Below are positions 7,650 to 14,850 of a stretch of 64,000 bases of DNA, in pieces; position 1 is the first letter of the stretch; the number at the start of each line of letters is the position of its first letter. The notes beneath the pieces are model-generated. The model ran no database searches and had not been told where the DNA came from. It worked only from the letters and a program-made list of their open reading frames with translations. Origin of the DNA: a virus; IMG/VR virus record IMGVR_UViG_3300045994_000540, positions 1-64,000 of that record; one strand, written 5' to 3'. Position numbers and translations under genes: made by a program.

Positions 7650-8264
7650 TCATTCAGATGCGCGTCCAGTGCCCGTCTTTGCCTTCTTTGAGTTCTCCGC
7701 CTCAGCAAGCCTCGCCTGGTGTGCACGCTGAAACTGCATCCACGCGTTCGCCAGCGATCGATTATCGCTGGGCGTCCTCGGCAACGTCGTGATCGGCGCG
7801 CCGTCGCGCGTGAGGACCTTCGTGTGCCGCGTCGTGGACGACAGGTGATAGCCGAGAGCCTGGATGCGGCGGTGCATCTCTGTCATCGTCGGCGGGATTG
7901 ACGAACCGTGACCGCCGCCGGCCGAGGCACTCCTCATCGAGCGCCCCTCCCCCGGTGTCTCGAGCCTGACGAACAGGATCATCGGCTCCTTGGGTTCGCG
8001 GTAACCCACGACCACCTCGATGTCGCCCCGGCGCAGCCGCTTGATCGGGTAACCCTCTGTCGCGGAGCGCGGATCCGGCGACGTCGACGTCGGGAACCGG
8101 GCCGCAGCCTCGATGATCGCCCGGTCCATCCCGGTGTCATCGACGAAATCCTCTGCGTCCTGGTGCCACGTCAACGTCTCGACCTGGCCGGGGTCTGCGC
8201 GCTCGACCCTCAGGCGGTCATAGTGCCTGGCCGGCCGCCGTTCAACCTTCCTCCGGGGACTCAC
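7650..8264 (-). CDS. Hypothetical protein with a HicA-like C-terminal domain
   Basis: The 204-residue protein has two parts. Residues 25-105 hold a strand-rich segment (DIEVVVGYREP, MILFVRLETP). Residues 128-180 read as a small basic dsRBD/HicA-like fold (RRIQALGYHLSSTTRHTKVL, then TPSDNRSLANAWMQF). A related C-terminal pattern occurs in the 82-residue protein at 25723-25971. The fold assignment is by eye. The GTG 8264 start overlaps the upstream stop (GTGA). Confidence 0.65.
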   Translation of the reverse strand: MSPRRKVERRPARHYDRLRVERADPGQVETLTWHQDAEDFVDDTGMDRAIIEAAARFPTSTSPDPRSATEGYPIKRLRRGDIEVVVGYREPKEPMILFVRLETPGEGRSMRSASAGGGHGSSIPPTMTEMHRRIQALGYHLSSTTRHTKVLTRDGAPITTLPRTPSDNRSLANAWMQFQRAHQARLAEAENSKKAKTGTGRASE

Positions 8265-8605
8265 TTGGGCAGCTCGTCATAGTGCTGACCGGAAATTGCA
8301 CCCTGGGCGCGACGGATGAGCACGCACATCCGATCGGCATGGTTCCGCGCTTGTGTGAGTAGGTCGATCGCAACAGACACCGCCACGGCCGGATCGCTAC
8401 CGTCATCCTCGCCGACGGCGTACATTTCCAAGGATCGCTCAAGTCCCTCGCCGAGCTCACGCAGCGCCTGGTCGAGCCCGAGGTTGCCGAGGTTGCCGAG
8501 GATCGAGTACACGATTGGTGCCGGGTGGGCCGCCGTGATGGCCGCGTGGTTGATCGCGCGGATCGCTTCGTAGGCATCCTTCGAGTGCGCAACGATGTCG
8601 CTCAT
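8261..8605 (-). CDS. Hypothetical helical protein
   Basis: 114 residues, mostly helix (e.g. GLDQALRELGEGLERSLEMY). No motif recognised. ATG 8605 overlaps the stop of the upstream gene as ATGA, and its own stop overlaps the next start, so it belongs to the same run as parB/parA. Confidence 0.7.
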   Translation of the reverse strand: MSDIVAHSKDAYEAIRAINHAAITAAHPAPIVYSILGNLGNLGLDQALRELGEGLERSLEMYAVGEDDGSDPAVAVSVAIDLLTQARNHADRMCVLIRRAQGAISGQHYDELPK

Positions 8606-8841
8606 GAAGTCGCCTCATCCTTCATCTGCGCTGCCACAGCTTCCGTGAGCAAGACCTGGAGGCAACCGCAGTCCTCGCCGGCGTCGTGGTGGAAGCCAAT
8701 GCACCGGTCATCCGCGCACCCGCACTTGTCACCGCCCCAGACACCATCCGCCCAGCCGAGCGCTCGTGCGTAGGCAGCCATTGAGATGCCGGCATGGTCG
8801 AGTTGCTGGCGAGCATCCTGGTTCAGTCGGATAGTGCTCAT
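8602..8841 (-). CDS. Cys-rich small protein
   Basis: 79 residues. The central part (DKCGCADDRCIGFHHDAGED then CGC) holds five cysteines and two histidines, a likely metal-binding site. It is coupled at both ends by 4-base overlaps and sits directly downstream of the partition genes. Function unknown. Confidence 0.7.
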   Translation of the reverse strand: MSTIRLNQDARQQLDHAGISMAAYARALGWADGVWGGDKCGCADDRCIGFHHDAGEDCGCLQVLLTEAVAAQMKDEATS

Positions 8842-9362
8842 GCGTCTCCGCTCCCCTGCTTGATCCCCTGCTTGACGGCCACGCGCAACGCCGCGATTAC
8901 GCCGGCCGTGCGCGTCACCCTCGACGCCTCTCCCCCAACCTTCACGATCATCTCGTCGAGCACGGCCAGCTCCGGCGCACGGAACCGAAGCGTCAACGGA
9001 GCGACGTTCCCGGCCACTGCCTTCCGGCCTCGTGGTGCCCGCGCGCCGATCTGCAACGCGTGCGTCAGCTCAGCCACGGCCTCGTCCTGGTAGTCCTCGC
9101 ATGTCCACGCCACTACCTGGGCATAGGACGGCTGAGCCTCGACGCCGAAGATCATCCTCCGCAGCTCGTCGTACAGCGGCTGCGGGATCCGGACCGCGAC
9201 GATCGTCAGCCCATCGACGGCCACCACGGGCCGCCCGCCACGGCCCCGCGACGGACGCTGCGGCGGCGCCTTCTTCTTGAACACCAGGTTGGTCGGCGGC
9301 GGGAGGAGGTCGTCAGTCTCGTCCTCCAGTCGCGACGGAACGAACGCTGGGCGACGATTCAC
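8838..9362 (-). CDS. Putative partition protein with tandem ribbon-helix-helix domains (ParB-like)
   Basis: A 174-residue protein coupled to parA by ATGA overlap, the classic place for the centromere-binding partner. It lacks a large ParB fold. Instead I see two strand-helix-helix segments: IVAVRIPQPLYDELRRM onwards (residues 53-95) and LTLRFRAPELAVLDEMI onwards (121-165), both with the ribbon-helix-helix pattern. The first 45 residues are basic and Pro-rich, and such N-terminal tails can stimulate ParA ATPase in small partition systems. The role is inferred from context and fold. Confidence 0.7.
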   Translation of the reverse strand: MNRRPAFVPSRLEDETDDLLPPPTNLVFKKKAPPQRPSRGRGGRPVVAVDGLTIVAVRIPQPLYDELRRMIFGVEAQPSYAQVVAWTCEDYQDEAVAELTHALQIGARAPRGRKAVAGNVAPLTLRFRAPELAVLDEMIVKVGGEASRVTRTAGVIAALRVAVKQGIKQGSGDA

Positions 9363-10309
9363 AGCGACACCTTCTCTCCACGTCCCTCGTAGACGGCCAA
9401 CCGTGCCAGAACCTCTCTCGTCAAGTCCTGGTAGTCGTTCGCGAGACCAGACGGGTCCCGGGTCCAGAGCTGCTGCTCCTGCTTCTCCCCTGCCGCCAGG
9501 CGCTTGAGCCGGCCCTTCTTCTGCAAGTCCGATTCAACCACCAGCTCGTTGGGCATCATGTGCTGCTGGCGCAGATCGATCGACGAAGCCTTGTCGGTCC
9601 GCACGATGCTGCGGAACGCCGTCACTCCGGATCCTTCGAGCAGAATGGAGAGGTTCTCCAGAGCCTTCCCGTTTCGGCGCGTCGCCCGCGGGTTCACGTT
9701 GAACAGGACGATCCCCAGCAGATCGATGCGTGCGCCACGCTTCCGTGCACGCAGCCAGCGGCCCGCCAGCAACTCGACGCCGTCGAACGATGCCTCGTCG
9801 TCGCAGCACGGCACGATCAGGTATCGCGACACCTCCAGGAGCACGTCGAGCAGCGGCGCATCCCCCGGGCCGGAGTCGATCAGCACCAGGGCGTAACCCT
9901 CGCGGTCGCACAAGTCGCCAAGGGTCGTAGCGAAGTTCTCGGCGATGTTGATGCCTGTCTGGCCGGCGGTCGCGACCATGGATGCCATCGCGGCCAGTAG
10001 CGGGCCGCCGGGTACGACGTCGAGACCAGGACGCACATCACGAACTGGATCGAGCGCCTCGCCATACTGCAGGGCCATTGCGAGCGACTTGCCCTTGTCC
10101 CCCGGTACGCCGAGGTCGTTGCGCGACACGTTCCCCTGCTGGTCCGCGTCGATCACCAGGACTCGACGCCCGGGTCTGCAGGTCATGCCCGCCAGGGCGG
10201 CCACGATCGAGCTCTTGCCCACGCCGCCCTTCTGGTTCGCGAGAAGGATGACACGCGCAAGCGAGCCCTCCGCCTGCTTCGCTGTACGGCTCATCGATTG
10301 ACCCACCAT
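9359..10309 (-). CDS. parA: ParA-family partition ATPase
   Basis: The protein has the deviant Walker A KGGVGKSS at about residues 27-34, the second signature LVIDADQQGNVSR, and the Walker B-like LVLIDSGPGDAP. These define the ParA/MinD family of partition ATPases, which move plasmid cargo over the nucleoid. ATG 10309 gives 316 residues; ATG 10294 (MSRTAK) has a better-spaced GGTGGG and is a good alternative. A frame extends upstream to 10471 but looks non-coding. Followed by the ribbon-helix-helix partner. Confidence 0.92.
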   Translation of the reverse strand: MVGQSMSRTAKQAEGSLARVILLANQKGGVGKSSIVAALAGMTCRPGRRVLVIDADQQGNVSRNDLGVPGDKGKSLAMALQYGEALDPVRDVRPGLDVVPGGPLLAAMASMVATAGQTGINIAENFATTLGDLCDREGYALVLIDSGPGDAPLLDVLLEVSRYLIVPCCDDEASFDGVELLAGRWLRARKRGARIDLLGIVLFNVNPRATRRNGKALENLSILLEGSGVTAFRSIVRTDKASSIDLRQQHMMPNELVVESDLQKKGRLKRLAAGEKQEQQLWTRDPSGLANDYQDLTREVLARLAVYEGRGEKVSL

Positions 10310-10336
10310 CTCTCGTAACGATCTGCGCGGCTGGCC

Positions 10337-10600
10337 TCTCACTCTATTGCGTCGAACGTTGGTCGATGTAGCGACACGCCGTAGCAGCGCTGCCCGCTCC
10401 GCCATCGCGTACGCCATACATCCGCCCCGCTTCCGCGTACTACACCCACCAAGACTGCCCGGTTGCGGCACGCCATAGACGGGGCAACTCTCGCGCTGTC
10501 TATCGCTCTTCCCGCCTGACTGCGGCGCGCACCCTGTGCCGTCCTGTTCTCTATCGTGTTGTGGTCGATAGTGTGGTCTATATAGCGGTTAGTACACCGG
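10337..10600. promoter_or_regulatory. Partition leader with GATAGA-type repeats (candidate parS/operator)
   Basis: The 298-bp gap between the replication gene and parA holds repeats of TCTATC or close variants on the plus strand at 10343, 10499, 10550 and 10577, and an inverted pair CTATCG-N9-CGATAG at 10551-10571. On the minus strand a TATATAGA (about 10576-10583) reads as a possible -10 for parA. Ribbon-helix-helix partition proteins usually bind such short repeats both as centromere and as autoregulatory operator; this is inference. Confidence 0.5.
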
Positions 10601-10607
10601 GAATCCA

Positions 10608-12467
10608 TCACGCCGCAGCCAGTGCCCAGGCCATCCCGGCGGGGGAGGCGTCGTCAGGCGGCCACCAGTAGTCCTCGTCAGGCGGGGAGGACTCCGGCTC
10701 GTGCCGGGCCAACCACGTGCGCCACGCCCGGCGGTCAGCTGCGTACGCACGCAACTGGATGTCGATCTCGTCGAGCACGCCCAGCAGCTCTGCGGCCGCG
10801 GCGAGCCGGCCGGGCCGGGCCACCAGCCCGGCGGAGGACCGGTCGACGAGGCCGTAGGCGGCCATCGTGTCGATCGCGGCCGCCACGGCGGTCCGCGAGA
10901 TGCCCGTGGCCGGCACGAGCGTGGTGATCGTCTTCGCCCGGCCCGCCTCGAGCGCCTCGAACACCAGCGCCGCCACGTGTCCCATTACTCGGAACACCGG
11001 CCGCAGCGCGTAGGCCTTGCCCCGGTCCCACCGCAGATCAGGCAGCATCTCCTGCGCGCTGGGCGGGATCCTCAGCTCGTACAGGTCCGCGCGCTCACCC
11101 CGGCCCGGCTCGACCAGATCCACCCAGCCATCAGGATCAGCGGCCAGCTTGCGCAGTTCACGCAGCACGGCCGCCACCGTGGAGTAGTGGGCGCCGACGG
11201 CGACCGCGATGTTCCTGACACCGAACTCCACCCGGCGAGAACCCGTCTTGCTGGCAGCCTCACCGAGCGCCCTCAGCACGAACCGGGGGAGGTGGCCTCG
11301 TCTCCCGGAGAAGCGATGCTGCTCGACAGTACGGAGTGCGGTTCGCCAGGTTCGGATGTACTCATGCTCAGCCTGCGTCCCACCCCACCGGTGTGACTTA
11401 GATTCGCTTGTGTGGGATTTGCGATCATGGGTATCCCCGCTGCTCAGGGCGGCTTTCTCTCGATGTGAGGCGATGAACGCCTGTGCTCGACGCCAGTCGC
11501 GCTCCAGGGAGGCGCTCCGCTGGTGGGTGCCGTATCGGGCGTACATGCCCGCCAGACCCGGCCAGCGCCCGTCGGCCAGGCGTACGCCGACATCGGACAG
11601 GGACCACCCAGCCCGCGCAGCGCCAGCAATGACGGCTTGGCGAGCTTCGGAGGCCGACGGGTAGCGGGCGTGGTCGTAGACACCGGACTCCGCGATCACC
11701 CGCACCCGGGAACCGAGCTGGCGTCTAAGGCCGGACGGGGTCTCCGGCTCAAGGTCGACCGGTACTAGCCGTTCGCGCCATGCCGCGATCTCTGTAGACA
11801 GGCCCTCGCGGATCTTGTCGAGCACGGCCATGCCGTTCCGCCTGTGCACCATGTCGTAAGCCAGGGCCGAGGACATGGTCAGCTCCTGGAACCCACCCGA
11901 CTTGTGCTTCGCCCCAGGAGGCCTGATGCAACCCGTCTTCAATGACCGGTGCGGCCCGGCGTCGAGTGTCGGGTAGATGGCGGCGAGAGCTTCAACGATC
12001 TCTCGCGCCTGCTCGTAGGGCATCCGGTCGGCGAGAGGCAGGTAGATATGCCGACCGCCGGTGGGGGAGATGTCTGTGATGACTCGTGCACCCATGCTGG
12101 TCAGCCACGTGACCAGGCGCTTCTCGTCGGCGTCCACTGCGTCCCGGCCGGCACGATCTGCATCAACGGGTACACCGCCCGAGTACGTCATGCGGCGGTT
12201 GCTGCCGACGTCCAGGTCGAAGAACAGGGTCCGGCAGCAGCCGTCGTTGCCGTACGTCCTGATGGCCGCAGGCTGGGAGGGGAGCCGGTCCGTCAAGGGC
12301 CGTTCATCTCTGGACCGGTACTCAATTTCGCCCCGTGAGCACTTGACGCCGATCCGCACACGTGGTTGGCCAGCGAGGTGCGGAGCGAACGCTGGCCAGG
12401 CCTCCCGAGGCGTCAGGGCGTCGAGATGTCCAGAATCACCCGGCGTGTCGTAGGCAGGGTGTTGCAT
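10608..12467 (-). CDS. Plasmid-type replication initiator, primase-polymerase fold with winged helices
   Basis: A 619-residue protein. The N-terminal part carries archaeo-eukaryotic primase motifs: catalytic LFFDLDVG at residues 81-88, SPTGGRHIY at 134-142, and IRPPGAKHKSGG at 181-192. Two helix-turn-helix-like regions follow, near 415-440 (IAVAVGAHYSTVAAVLREL) and 505-545 (TLVPATGISRTAVAAAIDTM). Primase-polymerase plus HTH proteins of this type start replication of many actinobacterial plasmids. Its place beside parAB supports autonomous, plasmid-like replication. The start ATG 12467 has only a weak GAGC upstream. Confidence 0.82.
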   Translation of the reverse strand: MQHPAYDTPGDSGHLDALTPREAWPAFAPHLAGQPRVRIGVKCSRGEIEYRSRDERPLTDRLPSQPAAIRTYGNDGCCRTLFFDLDVGSNRRMTYSGGVPVDADRAGRDAVDADEKRLVTWLTSMGARVITDISPTGGRHIYLPLADRMPYEQAREIVEALAAIYPTLDAGPHRSLKTGCIRPPGAKHKSGGFQELTMSSALAYDMVHRRNGMAVLDKIREGLSTEIAAWRERLVPVDLEPETPSGLRRQLGSRVRVIAESGVYDHARYPSASEARQAVIAGAARAGWSLSDVGVRLADGRWPGLAGMYARYGTHQRSASLERDWRRAQAFIASHREKAALSSGDTHDRKSHTSESKSHRWGGTQAEHEYIRTWRTALRTVEQHRFSGRRGHLPRFVLRALGEAASKTGSRRVEFGVRNIAVAVGAHYSTVAAVLRELRKLAADPDGWVDLVEPGRGERADLYELRIPPSAQEMLPDLRWDRGKAYALRPVFRVMGHVAALVFEALEAGRAKTITTLVPATGISRTAVAAAIDTMAAYGLVDRSSAGLVARPGRLAAAAELLGVLDEIDIQLRAYAADRRAWRTWLARHEPESSPPDEDYWWPPDDASPAGMAWALAAA

Positions 12468-12511
12468 CTGAAGCTCGGTGACGGTTATGTTGAGTCCGAT
12501 CGATAAGGGAG

Positions 12512-12527
12512 CACACCGAAGGGTGTG
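12512..12527. promoter_or_regulatory. Small hairpin in the leader of the replication gene
   Basis: CACACC-GAAG-GGTGTG forms a perfect short hairpin 45 bases upstream of the replication start. GATCGA occurs on both sides (12498 and 12532). Such a leader hairpin could serve copy-number control through a countertranscript or attenuation; no direct evidence. Confidence 0.4.
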
Positions 12528-12597
12528 TCTGATCGAGGCTCTTCACTCAGTCCGCGCCGGCAAGCTCAGGAGAGGGAAGAACCTCAAACACTTGGAT

Positions 12598-12627
12598 GAA
12601 GGCCCGTCTCGCGAGAGGCGGGCCTTC
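12598..12627 (-). terminator. Terminator of the copG-like gene
   Basis: GAAGGCCCG (12598-12606) pairs with CGGGCCTTC (12619-12627) around a TCTCGCGAGA loop that is itself palindromic. It lies 6 bases past the stop of the gene at 12634-12852. Confidence 0.75.
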
Positions 12628-12633
12628 GTATGT

Positions 12634-12852
12634 CTAGGCGGAGGCCTCCTCGCGGGCGCGGACCGGAGCGCGAACGTCCGCCACCTCTGCGGACACCCCC
12701 TCGTGCTCGGCCAGGATGGACGCGACGTAGTCACTGAGGTACTGGTAGCCCTCACGTACGGCGCTAGCCCGGACGGCGGCCCCAAGGGGCACCGATGTAC
12801 GGATCAGCAGCGCGTCCCGCTGCCCCTTGTACGGCCGTCCCAGCTTCGCCAT
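12634..12852 (-). CDS. Small ribbon-helix-helix-like protein, possible copy-number regulator
   Basis: 72 residues beginning MAKLGRPYKGQRDALLIR, then TSVPLGAAVRASAVREGYQY and LSDYVASILAEHEG, the strand-helix-helix pattern of CopG/Arc-type regulators. Start ATG 12852 follows AGGTGG. It is transcribed toward the replication gene, with its own terminator between them, a usual position for a copy-number regulator. The function is inferred. Confidence 0.65.
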   Translation of the reverse strand: MAKLGRPYKGQRDALLIRTSVPLGAAVRASAVREGYQYLSDYVASILAEHEGVSAEVADVRAPVRAREEASA

Positions 12853-12933
12853 GGGTCCACCTAAGCCCACCTCGATACCGAAAAGCGCAAAAGTCGCGGC
12901 GTGTCGCGGACGAGTTCACCCGGTACAGACGAC

Positions 12934-12967
12934 TGCGACGCTCTGACGGGTCGGCCAGAGCGTCGCA
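12934..12967 (-). terminator. Terminator after the RelE-like toxin; member of a dispersed palindrome family
   Basis: TGCGACGCTCTG pairs perfectly with CAGAGCGTCGCA around ACGGGTCGGC. It lies 25 bases beyond the toxin stop. The core GCGACGCTCTGACGGGTCGG recurs, with small changes, at 28463 and, inverted, near 51734. Confidence 0.75.
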
Positions 12968-12991
12968 GCGGGCCAGGCGTCCCGTCTGAGG

Positions 12992-13255
12992 TCACGGACG
13001 ATAGACATCCACCCGGTGCCCGATGCGGAGGATCGCCACCGTCTGGGTTGCCTCGTCGATCTCGTAGACGATCCGGTATGGCCCCCGACGTGCACCGAAG
13101 GAGCCGAGCAGCTCACCTCTGAGCGGCTTACCCACTCGCCGCGGCTCCAAGGCCAGCGGGCCGTAGATGAACTCGATGACCGCCGGGATGACCCGAGGCG
13201 GCACGGAGCGCAGGCTGCGGCTGGCAGTAGCGGTGACCACCACCTGATAGGTCAC
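12992..13255 (-). CDS. RelE/ParE-family toxin
   Basis: 87 residues with the RelE fold pattern: YQVVVTATASRSLRSVPP at the N terminus, LRGELLGSFGARRGPYRIVY in the centre (the R-x-G-x-YRI/VY signature), and IGHRVDVYRP at the end, where His/Arg/Tyr are typical of ribosome-dependent mRNA interferases. GTG/ATG overlap with the Phd-like gene upstream confirms the pair. Confidence 0.9.
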   Translation of the reverse strand: MTYQVVVTATASRSLRSVPPRVIPAVIEFIYGPLALEPRRVGKPLRGELLGSFGARRGPYRIVYEIDEATQTVAILRIGHRVDVYRP

Positions 13256-13530
13256 TGCTTCGGCACGCCGAACTCGGTGCGGATCTGCTCTTCCGTGAAC
13301 ACGTGCCCGGCAGCGACGTCGGCCCTGGCTTCAGCAAGATCCTCGTAGATGTGGGGCACTGACTGCCAGTGGAGGGTCTCCTGGATCGACTCCCACTCGT
13401 CGGCGCCAATCAGGACGGCCGCAGGCACGCCGTTCTTCGTGATCGTGATCTCCTCATGCGTGGTCATGGCGGAGTCGACCAGCTCGTTGAGCCTGTCCTT
13501 GACCTTCGATATCGGCAGCATCGTCGTCAT
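13252..13530 (-). CDS. Phd/YefM-family antitoxin
   Basis: 92 residues. The N-terminal DNA-binding part (PISKVKDRLNELVDSA, then EEITITKNGVPAAVLIGADEW) is the standard Phd/YefM fold; the C-terminal part is the acidic toxin-binding tail. It precedes and overlaps the RelE-like toxin. Its transcript appears leaderless from the promoter at 13537-13564. Confidence 0.92.
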   Translation of the reverse strand: MTTMLPISKVKDRLNELVDSAMTTHEEITITKNGVPAAVLIGADEWESIQETLHWQSVPHIYEDLAEARADVAAGHVFTEEQIRTEFGVPKQ

Positions 13531-13536
13531 CGAACG

Positions 13537-13564
13537 AGCATAGGCCTGAATTACGGCCTTGCAA
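13537..13564 (-). promoter_or_regulatory. Promoter and operator of the Phd/RelE module
   Basis: On the minus strand, TTGCAA (13564-13559), a 16-base spacer and TATGCT (13542-13537) lie 7 bases before the antitoxin ATG, so a leaderless mRNA is expected. The spacer holds the inverted repeat AGGCC-TGAATTAC-GGCCT, a good operator candidate for the antitoxin. Confidence 0.7.
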
Positions 13565-13596
13565 AAGGTACTGGACTGATCGACCCCGCCTGGCTG

Positions 13597-14058
13597 CTAC
13601 CTCGTGTCCCCGGACCCCTTGAGGACGTTCCGGTTCCTCCGATCCCAGAGCTTCGCGAGGTTGGCCTCCGCGATGTTAGCCAAGGGGTAGTCGATCTCAG
13701 CGGCCACCCGCGCCACGTACCAGAGGAGGTCACCGAGCTCCGCGGCGATCTCCTGCCGCTTCGCCGGGGTGATCGCACCCCCGTCATCCCGGAGGATCTT
13801 CTTGACCTTGCCCTGCACCTCGCCGGCCTCACCCAACCCCAAGGTCGCGTAGGTGAGCGCGTTGAGCGAGCCCGTGCCGGCCTCCGGGTAGATGGCCGTA
13901 CAGTCCGTAGCGTTCTGGTAGTGGTTGAAGCCAACCGTCATGATTCCCCCCTGCTGTGCCTCGTGAAGGTCGGCGGGCTCGTCGATCTTCATCAAGCAGT
14001 CCTGGCAGACCCAGTACTGCCCGTCTTCGTTGCCGCACTCGCAGCAGGTGTCGCTCAC
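13597..14058 (-). CDS. Zinc-ribbon fused to a MazG-like nucleotide pyrophosphohydrolase
   Basis: 153 residues. Residues 5-21 hold two cysteine pairs (CCEC, CQDC). From about 40 on the protein is an all-alpha NTP pyrophosphohydrolase of the MazG type: EAGEVQGKVKK and ELGDLLWYVARV give the metal-binding E-x-x-E/D pattern. MazG-like phage enzymes clean nucleotide pools or lower (p)ppGpp signalling. GTG 14058 overlaps the upstream stop; an internal ATG 13941 with GGGGGG upstream could give the enzyme alone. Confidence 0.82.
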   Translation of the reverse strand: MSDTCCECGNEDGQYWVCQDCLMKIDEPADLHEAQQGGIMTVGFNHYQNATDCTAIYPEAGTGSLNALTYATLGLGEAGEVQGKVKKILRDDGGAITPAKRQEIAAELGDLLWYVARVAAEIDYPLANIAEANLAKLWDRRNRNVLKGSGDTR

Positions 14059-14249
14059 AGCGCCACCACCGGCGGGCGGATCGCACGCTTCACGCTGTAC
14101 GCGGCGAGCACCTGCGCCATGCTCGTCTCAAGCAGGGCATCGATGTCCACCATCGGATCTTGACCGACCACGGTCCAGTGCGTTTCCTGCACCACGGTGA
14201 CGTCCCCCAGGGGGCTCTCCACTGAGATTCGCACGTTGGTGGCCATCAC
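14055..14249 (-). CDS. Small hypothetical protein
   Basis: 64 residues with a strand-rich start (NVRISVESPLGDVTVV) and a helical end. GTG 14249 overlaps the upstream stop; ATG 14246 is an equal alternative (TGATG). No family recognised. Confidence 0.65.
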   Translation of the reverse strand: MMATNVRISVESPLGDVTVVQETHWTVVGQDPMVDIDALLETSMAQVLAAYSVKRAIRPPVVAL

Positions 14250-14497
14250 TCCTCCGCCGTCTCGTCGGCCGCGGGCTGCCTCAGGTAGTTGTGCGCCAAC
14301 TCCCAGGCGAAGTCGCGTAGCTGGATGACCAGTTCTTGCGCGGCGGTGCCGAACTCTTCGTGCGCGAACGCCACGTAGAAGGTGTGTCCTCGGTCGAGGA
14401 ACATGCGCTCGTCGGAGGCGTACCTGGCCGTCAGCTCCACGCCCTCCTCATGGACGGTCATCCCGACCACGTGTGTGCCGTCCAGTTCCTCATCCAT
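14246..14497 (-). CDS. Small acidic hypothetical protein
   Basis: 83 residues, acidic, coupled by TGATG to the WhiB-like gene upstream. No recognised domain. The C-terminal helix is Glu/Ala-rich. Confidence 0.7.
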   Translation of the reverse strand: MDEELDGTHVVGMTVHEEGVELTARYASDERMFLDRGHTFYVAFAHEEFGTAAQELVIQLRDFAWELAHNYLRQPAADETAEE

Positions 14498-14850
14498 CAG
14501 GCCACCCCTTCAAAGGCCTTGTGGTGCACAGTCCGGGAGACGGTCACCTGAAGTTGCGCCATCGCTGCAGGGTCACGCCGCAGCCGGCGCAGCGCGCCTG
14601 GCATGAGACCGCCCCAGACACCTTCCGCGCGCACGTTCAGTGCCCCTTCCAGCCGGCACTCGAGCAACACCGGGCACTGGCCCGACTCGGACGTGCCCTG
14701 GCAGCCGCGGGCCGCCAGGGCCTGCTGGGCGCTGTGCGGGCTGGTCCACATGTCCGGGTCGACCTTCGCGCACACCACGCCGCCGCGGGGGATGAAGACC
14801 CACTCCCAGACGGGATCCACCGCCCGCCGGCCTATTCCGCCGTAGACCAT
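14497..14850 (-). CDS. WhiB-like [4Fe-4S] transcription regulator
   Basis: 117 residues with four cysteines at 27, 50, 59 and 65 (the last two as CPVLLEC) and the turn motif GVWGG at 77-81 followed by a basic helix (LRRLRR). These are the hallmarks of the actinobacterial Wbl family, which bind the principal sigma factor through the iron-sulphur cluster. A phage-borne Wbl could redirect host transcription or affect superinfection. The gene overlaps the RuvC-like gene by 19 bases. Confidence 0.9.
   Translation of the reverse strand: MVYGGIGRRAVDPVWEWVFIPRGGVVCAKVDPDMWTSPHSAQQALAARGCQGTSESGQCPVLLECRLEGALNVRAEGVWGGLMPGALRRLRRDPAAMAQLQVTVSRTVHHKAFEGVA

Noticed and set aside
10339-10611. 90-codon minus-strand ORF upstream of parA
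   Set aside because: It covers the repeat-bearing parA leader and has low-complexity Arg/Ser-rich content with no ribosome-binding site; treated as non-coding.
12478-12864. 128-codon plus-strand ORF
   Set aside because: Runs through the replication leader, a terminator and the copG-like gene in antisense; no coding character.
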